Assembly: GCA_032622095.1 (NCBI GenBank) | Contig: CP136061.1 | Location: 132,934,087-132,998,086 of the forward strand | Direction: 5' to 3' | Length of the DNA: 64,000 nt | From: Siphonodentalium dalli | Lineage: Eukaryota > Mollusca > Scaphopoda > Gadilida > Siphonodentaliidae | Part shown: positions 58,381 to 64,000 of the stretch, in pieces | Layout: every line of letters starts with the position of its first letter | Numbering within the stretch: position 1 is the stretch's first letter | Position numbers and translations under genes: made by a program | Notes under the pieces: generated by a model | Database searches by the model: none | What the model was told of the DNA's origin: nothing | Seen by the model: the letters and a program-made list of their open reading frames with translations, nothing else

Positions 58381-58922
58381 CAGTAGAGATAATATTCACC
58401 ATTACAAAATCTTGGAACTTTTCGAAGTTTAGACAGGCAACCTTATAAAGTCGAAAATGTTGCACAGGGAATATATTTCTTAGTTATTACCTGTTCTTTA
58501 ATAAAGTACTTCACTGGATTAAGGTGAAGTACTGAAGGTCCCAACTCGAAATTCCATGTTTTTAGTGATTTTGTGAGCGATTTTGCTTTGCGTCGCTTAC
58601 AATTATGGCATTTCTCCTGGATAATTAATTCAATGTTTATTGAAATATCGGCTCACAAAAGTCACAGAAAAGTATGCAATCTCAAGCTGGGACCAGCCCC
58701 TAATGTGATGTATATTATTGAGAAACAAGTATTAACAAAGAAATACAGTAATCGATTATTTAGGGCATTACTGTACATTCCCTGCCTTGTTAGCTCAATG
58801 TTATAAAGTTCACTGTCATAACAGGTTATAACATCAAAAAGTTCCAAGGTGTTGTACTGGTGGAGTACGATCTCTATGGGCATTAATCGGGCATTAACCG
58901 TAGAGATTCGTGACATGATCTA
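58381..58922. mobile_element. I3: foldback element with A18 relic
   Basis: Full-length relative of I1 with small duplications (ggtgaagtactgaaggtccc, gggcattaatcgggcatt) and the 28-bp A18 inside the right arm. Confidence 0.78.
58746..58773. mobile_element. A18: 28-bp relic inside I3
   Basis: Only the two tips remain: cagtaa joined to tcgattatttagggcattactg, still with TA on both sides. It interrupts the sequence that in other I copies reads gaaatatattcccc. Confidence 0.75.
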
Positions 58923-59305
58923 CATGTTGCAGCTGTTCAATTTTTATTGAATATGTCAATGTTCATGATAACATGCAAATTGACAAGGTATTTCCTACCC
59001 TGAACAAAATCATCCCCAGCTAGAGGTAATTCATGGGCCTTCACTAGGATGTGAGATTGAGAGATTGAATTTTAACGACAGCTGTACATCCTAAGATGTA
59101 ACAAATATTGTCACGGATTAGTCGAGTTTATTTCAGAATGTGACCACAATTATTCAGGTCACATGGTAATGGGACTTTCTTAAAACTATTAAAAAGAGGA
59201 AACAAAACACATGGGTGAATTATTTGTGTTACTGCATGAATAACTTATCAGTCCATGTTACTCAGTCAAGATCAGTTTCGTAGATGAGGCGAATGTTTCA
59301 AACTG

Positions 59306-59441
59306 TTAACCCTTTCAGTGCCAAGTCCGATATAAGAGCTCTTTCCATCAATGTATCACATTATTATAATTAATAAATTTGAAAAATGATCAAGGAAATA
59401 TGGGTTGATACAAAAATTTGACTTGGCACTAAAAGGGTTAA
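59306..59441 (+). mobile_element. E4: complete 136-bp TTAA MITE
   Basis: TTAA both sides; inverted ends CCCTTTCAGTGCCAAGTC and gacttggcactaaaaggg. The single-core form, so it serves as the reference for the family. Subterminal ends resemble B and F, suggesting the same transposase group. Confidence 0.86.
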
Positions 59442-59467
59442 ACAGATGAAATGAACTAACATGTTTA

Positions 59468-59600
59468 CAGTAATGCCCTAAATAATCGACTCCTTGAGAG
59501 CTTTCCGATGAATGGCATCAAGCCATATTTCCAACTAAATCCTGAAAAATTACCCATAATTCTGCTGTGGTTAAGGAGTCGATTATTTAGGGCATTACTG
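59468..59600. mobile_element. A19 foldback MITE, left arm deleted
   Basis: The left tip to cgactcctt joins directly to gagagctttccgatg; the right arm is complete. aaataatcgactcc is matched by ggagtcgattattt. Confidence 0.84.
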
Positions 59601-59871
59601 AACATATAATTTTGAACTTCACAAAACTGAGTTCCAGGATCTCTGGATTTTGTAGAGCTGAAACTATTAATTATGCTAAGGATCAAGGGATGTCAAATTT
59701 TCCATGAAATATGTAAATTTGGATCATATGGCTAAACATGTATTGTTTTTTGTTAAGAATTTTGGGAACAAGTTTAATAAATTTTTAATCTGTAAATGAT
59801 TTACTGTGATGAATAATTACATTCTGAATCATTCAGCAGAGAATAGTCATAATATATATGAAATTATATTA

Positions 59872-60127
59872 TTATCCCTTTCTATTCTGAGTGGATTCTC
59901 CCATTCAGTTATAAAAGTATACATTGGAATGGTCTATTATTCATTTGGATGGGTGTTCATATAATAAAAACAGACGAAGGACAAAAACTAATAATACAAA
60001 AGTAGAATGATTCATATTCATTGTTGGGAAATGTACTGATATAGGTTCAACAAACGACCGTATCTTATTATCTGAACATTTCCTAAGGGAACTACTCGTC
60101 AATGAGTATTTAGTATAGAAAGGGTCA
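59872..60127 (+). mobile_element. F6: near-complete 256-bp TTAA MITE
   Basis: Ends ttatccctttctattctgag and tagtatagaaagggtcaa: each TTAA has one substitution. Not a strong palindrome, unlike A, B and K. Confidence 0.8.
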
Positions 60128-60597
60128 AAGAAGTTGAGTGAATCCCTTGGACAAAAGTTGAGGTCCCCTGATACTTACATGTAACTGGGTCATTGCCTCA
60201 TATCTCTTGTTATGGTGCATATGTGTTGTTGGACACTCAACCCACTTCAACCAAGTGAGTATTGAAAGTTCTTTGTGGTAACGTCATGCTACATATCAAC
60301 TCACTTGACAAACCTATTATCCAACACATCAATTAGTCTTTTGTTATTAATGTTTGAACAGCCAAGACTTCCAAATTATATAAGTCTATAACTCTATATG
60401 CTGGTATTGATCCTGTAAAATTATAAACTTTTGACAAGCACTATTTTGCTATGACCACTTTTGGTGTTGTGTGCTGAGGGATTGGCTAAATGGCCATAGT
60501 GCACTATATCTGTGATGTCATGAAATTTCTTTAGAGATATATAATATTCCAGTTGGAGGCAATTATCACAAATGTAACCTGGAACATCTGGCAGTCT

Positions 60598-60877
60598 TTA
60601 ACCTCTTCGCTGCTAAATGACGTTATGATATCATGTGCTGGGTTGTTGACGTTATTGCCATTTTCCAGTGGGAAAATATAACAGGAATATCACAAGAAAC
60701 ATAAACCGGACTCAGTTGAAAAGCTATTACCGTTCACAACCCTGGAACATCATGCATATATACACTGGTTATGTATTAATAGCCTACTGCTAGTGTGCTG
60801 AAGTAGGTCCGTAGCACATGGCGTGCATTTGTTTTATGTCCGTAATAGTTACGGATGTCATAGCAGCGAAGAGGTAA
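60598..60877. mobile_element. G2: TTAA MITE
   Basis: The second G copy, inverted relative to G1. Left end TTAACCTCTTCGCTGCTAAA, right end atagcagcgaagaggtaaa (one base lost in the TTAA). Shared interior landmarks ccagcacatgatatcat and gacgttattgccattttcc. Confidence 0.84.
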
Positions 60878-61636
60878 ACATTGATCTATTCAGTACCATA
60901 AAGAGAGGGTTAACGAGTTAAATACTGGAAGAGAAAAGCTTGTATCTGTAGGTTAAATTCTGCTAAGCTTAAAATTTATAAAGAATATTGAAAATCTAGA
61001 CTGTTTTAGTAGATTATTCATTCTTAACATGGTGGTACCATGCACTCTCACACAATTCACTTATCAATGATTTTAAACAATACACCCAACTTTCATAGTT
61101 ATTTTACGAATTTATAACACCCTTGTGTCCAATGTTGTAGACCCAAACATCAACTTTCATCTCAGCGAGAAAGTTTACCGAGTGTGATATTATACCGATT
61201 CCCATTGTGTTCATCATCGAAAGCTGAGAGTGAACTCAGTGCATTCACTTCAATTCCTTAATAAGGAGCATGATTTGCATCAAGTGACATGCTGCGAACT
61301 GTGACCTATGACCTTATTATTTATGTTTATTCATGGCTAACATTCTACAGTCTCGTTAATTTCAAGTGCAATCAAGATTGTTGTCTCTTTCACCTAATGT
61401 CAATCACGACCAATCGGTACATGTTGTCATTAGGAGTTTTCGGTGTGATTTTTTAAAACTTTTATCTGCTTTTAGACTTTTGACACGGCATTGATCGGTG
61501 CAGCCAGACTTGATGCGAGATCTCTCTATATTATGAGGGAGTGGCTCAGTTGCTCATTTTTAATCTGGAGTAAAAACATTAATGCCAAAAAGATAAAATT
61601 GTGTAACAAAAAAGCACTAGCAAGGATTAATCTTAT
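60878..61636. other. No feature recognised
   Basis: AT-rich, unique by eye, between G2 and B13. Confidence 0.5.
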
Positions 61637-61961
61637 TTAACCCTTTCATGACGTGAGCTTCACTGATGCAGCATAAAGACCCTGTGACAGTGCATTCTCT
61701 TATATATGCGAGTCTCCCATAGGGAGTTTTTGAACTGTTTAACCTAGAATTGTGTACCGGTGTTATTAAATTTTGAGTTCTCCCTTGTGAAGCATTATGT
61801 CAACAGCGATGTGTTCATTCAAGTGGCATGCTCAAATATTGGTTGGCCAATGCATCTCTTATATATGCGAGGTTCCCTATGGGAGACTCTTATATATCAG
61901 AGAATGCATTGGTACAGGGTTTTCTCAAAATTTCAGAAATTTACAGTCATGGAAGGGTTAA
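61637..61961 (+). mobile_element. B13, hairpin 1 arm replaced by foreign DNA
   Basis: TTAA both sides. Hairpin 1 stops after the tip (cccatagggag). About 120 bp of unrelated sequence follows (from tttttgaactg to ctcaaatattg), then gttggccaatgcat resumes B. Confidence 0.8.
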
Positions 61962-62199
61962 ACTATTCAAATGAATATATTTCAGTGTAATATAAAAGTT
62001 GTTTTTCAGTTGATAATTTGGGGTTTTTCGCCATTTTATGAAGTACACTTTCTGCCCCCTTCTGCCATTAATCGGTGTCTCTGGGATGAAGTAACAATTA
62101 GAATACAATAGATAGAGTGCTAAATCTGAGACTTAATCATTTATCTTTCCTCTGTATTTATAGTTTTCTCGGTCAGGACATTTACCCAGAATTAAGCTA

Positions 62200-62312
62200 C
62201 AGTAATGCTCTAAATAATTGACTCCTTAACCACAGCAGAATTATGGGTAACTTTTCAGGATTTAGTCAGAAATATGGCTTGTTGCCATTCATAGGAAAGC
62301 TCTCACCGAGCC
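62200..62312. mobile_element. A20: left half of a foldback MITE
   Basis: Left arm complete to ctctcaccgag, then broken at the centre and joined to element I4. Confidence 0.8.
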
Positions 62313-62622
62313 ATATTTTGTGAGCCGATATCGTAAAAAACTATGAATTAATTAACCAGGAGAAATTCCATAATTGTAAGCGCGACTCAAAGCAAAATCG
62401 TTCATAAATTTATTTAAATTGTGAAAGTTCAATTTGGGACCTTCACCAAAAGTGAAGTACATTATTAAGGAACATGTAATAACTGAGAAATATATTCCCC
62501 ACATTATTTGTTCGACTTTATAAGGTTCCCTGTCAAAACTTTAAAAAGTTCCAAGGTTTTGTACTGGTGGAATATGATCTCTACGGTCGTTAACCAGAGT
62601 AGAGATTCATGGCATGATCTAC
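62313..62622. mobile_element. I4: left-truncated foldback element
   Basis: Begins at the inner ttttgtgagccgatatcg, joined to the broken A20, and continues to the right end ggcatgatctac. The left arm is missing. Confidence 0.76.
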
Positions 62623-62958
62623 CCTGTATTTAGAGTTTTCTCGGTCAAGTCACTTTATACCCAGAAGCTATGATAGTAAAGTGAAACGTGGTGATAATGA
62701 TTATTGATGGATCAATGTTAATTCCAATACCTCCACTCAATACAGTTAACTCGAAGGTCAAATGATTGCAAATGATCTTCTCATTGTGGAACATATTTTT
62801 AGAAATGTAAGAATAAGATTTCTTTCCTACGATTTACTAGATCAACAAATGTGTGTAGTTTACCTAGTAATCCCGTGTTTGATTTTCATAGTGTAAACAA
62901 ACATAAGCCGTCATTATTTGGCGACAGCACTCAAATGACTCGGCTGCCGATTTTCATT

Positions 62959-63384
62959 CAAAATCTGCAGATAGTGTGTCTGTCATTTGCAGAATGAGGT
63001 CCTTAGAGGGTGAATTTAGTGATGCTAACCCACACGGTGGGCTAGCATACCAAATTTACCCTCTGGGAACCACATTCTGCTTATACGCCTCAACTGCTAT
63101 GGGAGACCTAGGGTATGATCAGATTGCATGTTCACCCATTAGCCCTGGATTATGCATTTTATCTTCTGCAAATTATGGGATATAGAAACTGAACAGAAGG
63201 GAAAAAGTAACTAAAACAATGTTAATTTGAGACTATAGATACTTCCCAGAAGATGAGGCCTAATCAGAATGAGGTCCCCAGAGGGTGAATTTGTTGATGC
63301 TAGCCTACTATGCGGGATAGAACCACTAATTCACCATCTGGGGACCTCATTCTGCAAATGACAGACACACTATTTTCAGGCTTG
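62959..63384 (+). mobile_element. C8 composite foldback
   Basis: Complete; flanks ttttcatt and ttttcatg differ only in the last base. The left tip is damaged (caaaatctgcagatag). Confidence 0.8.
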
Positions 63385-63638
63385 TTTTCATGTCAGTTTC
63401 ATGCAATAAAAGCACTCCTATTCCTGCCTACTCAGCGATTTTATTTGCATGTTGCGTTTAACAAAGGACCTCTTAATTGAATGCTGTGACATTGGCATGA
63501 AATGACCAATCACTGGTCCTTGACCTTACAAGGACACGAGCAAACATGTCGAGCCAGAATTTTATGTTCTTCAATGCATGTTATTTTTTCATTCATCTTT
63601 CATTTTAATATATTGCCGATATTGAACGGCAGGCTTAT

Positions 63639-63892
63639 TTAACCCTTCCATGACTGGAGCTTCCTGAAATTTTGCGAAAACCCTGTGCCAATGCATTCTC
63701 TTATATATGTGAGTCTCCCATAGGGAACCTCGCATATATAAGAGAATACATCGGCCTAACAATATTTACCTCAACCTTGTAAGCCAGTGCATTCTCCTAT
63801 ATATGCGAGGCTTCCTATCCATATATAAGAGAATGTACTGGCACAGTATCTTTAATGCTGCACTAGAACAGCTCCCATCATGAAAGGCTTAA
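63639..63892 (-). mobile_element. B14 double-hairpin MITE
   Basis: Reverse orientation, TTAA at both ends. The hairpin nearer the left is intact with CTCCC/GGGAA tips; the other lost its tip (gaggcttcctatccatatat). Confidence 0.85.
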
Positions 63893-64000
63893 TATCCATT
63901 TGACAAAGGAACAGATACAGTATATAATTCTCTGTGTACAGAGTCTGGAATAACTATTTATTATTTCATTTCCATGAAAGTTGTTTGGAGAATCATTACA

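Overview
The window looks like euchromatic DNA from an AT-rich, intron-rich invertebrate, most likely a marine lophotrochozoan such as a mollusc. The reasons are spliced exons with GT/AG borders, CR1-type LINE remnants, and repeats carrying Ctgtccgtc or ttgaccttga stretches of the kind I remember from bivalve genomes. The species is not identified. Nothing bacterial or viral was seen. No tRNA, rRNA or CRISPR array was recognised.

Genes. Three short exons on the + strand (6723-6768, 19373-19442, 22807-22903) join in matching phases (0/1, 1/2, 2/0) into about 71 residues. These read as the middle of a Dbl-homology (RhoGEF) domain and stop just before the expected PVQRIPRY segment. The gene enters from the left, has introns of about 12.6 and 3.4 kb, and its next exon was not found. 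A second candidate is a first coding exon at 52250-52828: good start context, an in-frame stop 12 bases upstream and a strong donor. Its product is not recognised. A 0.89 kb retroposon at 2.9-3.8 kb carries an intact 146-codon ORF and a histone-type stem-loop. Three decayed LINE C-termini lie at 12.7-13.1, 38.3-39.2 and 43.8-44.6 kb.

Most of the rest is small non-autonomous DNA transposons, many of them palindromic. I name the families A to T for this report. A is a TA-flanked Tc1/mariner-like foldback with 20 copies. B, E, F, G and K are TTAA-flanked, piggyBac-like (B has about 14 copies), and J may be. C and three single elements have 8-bp target duplications, as in hAT. I, H, N, P and Q are other foldbacks. 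D is a CpG-rich tandem repeat with NRF-1-like palindromes. O is a set of Ctgtccgtc repeats. J, L, R and T are duplicated segments. A 25-bp minisatellite at 49.3-50.0 kb is open in all three forward frames but is not a gene.

Layout: 0-6 kb retroposon, first B and C; 6-23 kb RhoGEF exons with introns full of A, B, C and hAT elements; 23-38 kb J, K, A, B, nested E-in-F, O and the H foldback; 38-46 kb the LINE pair, one copy holding a G insertion whose empty site is preserved in the other; 46-50 kb C, D arrays and minisatellite; 50-54 kb repeat-poor region with the second gene; 54-64 kb dense A, C, E, F, G, I and B. The most unusual signal is that the arms of the A and B palindromes covary: variants in one arm are usually matched in the other arm of the same copy.
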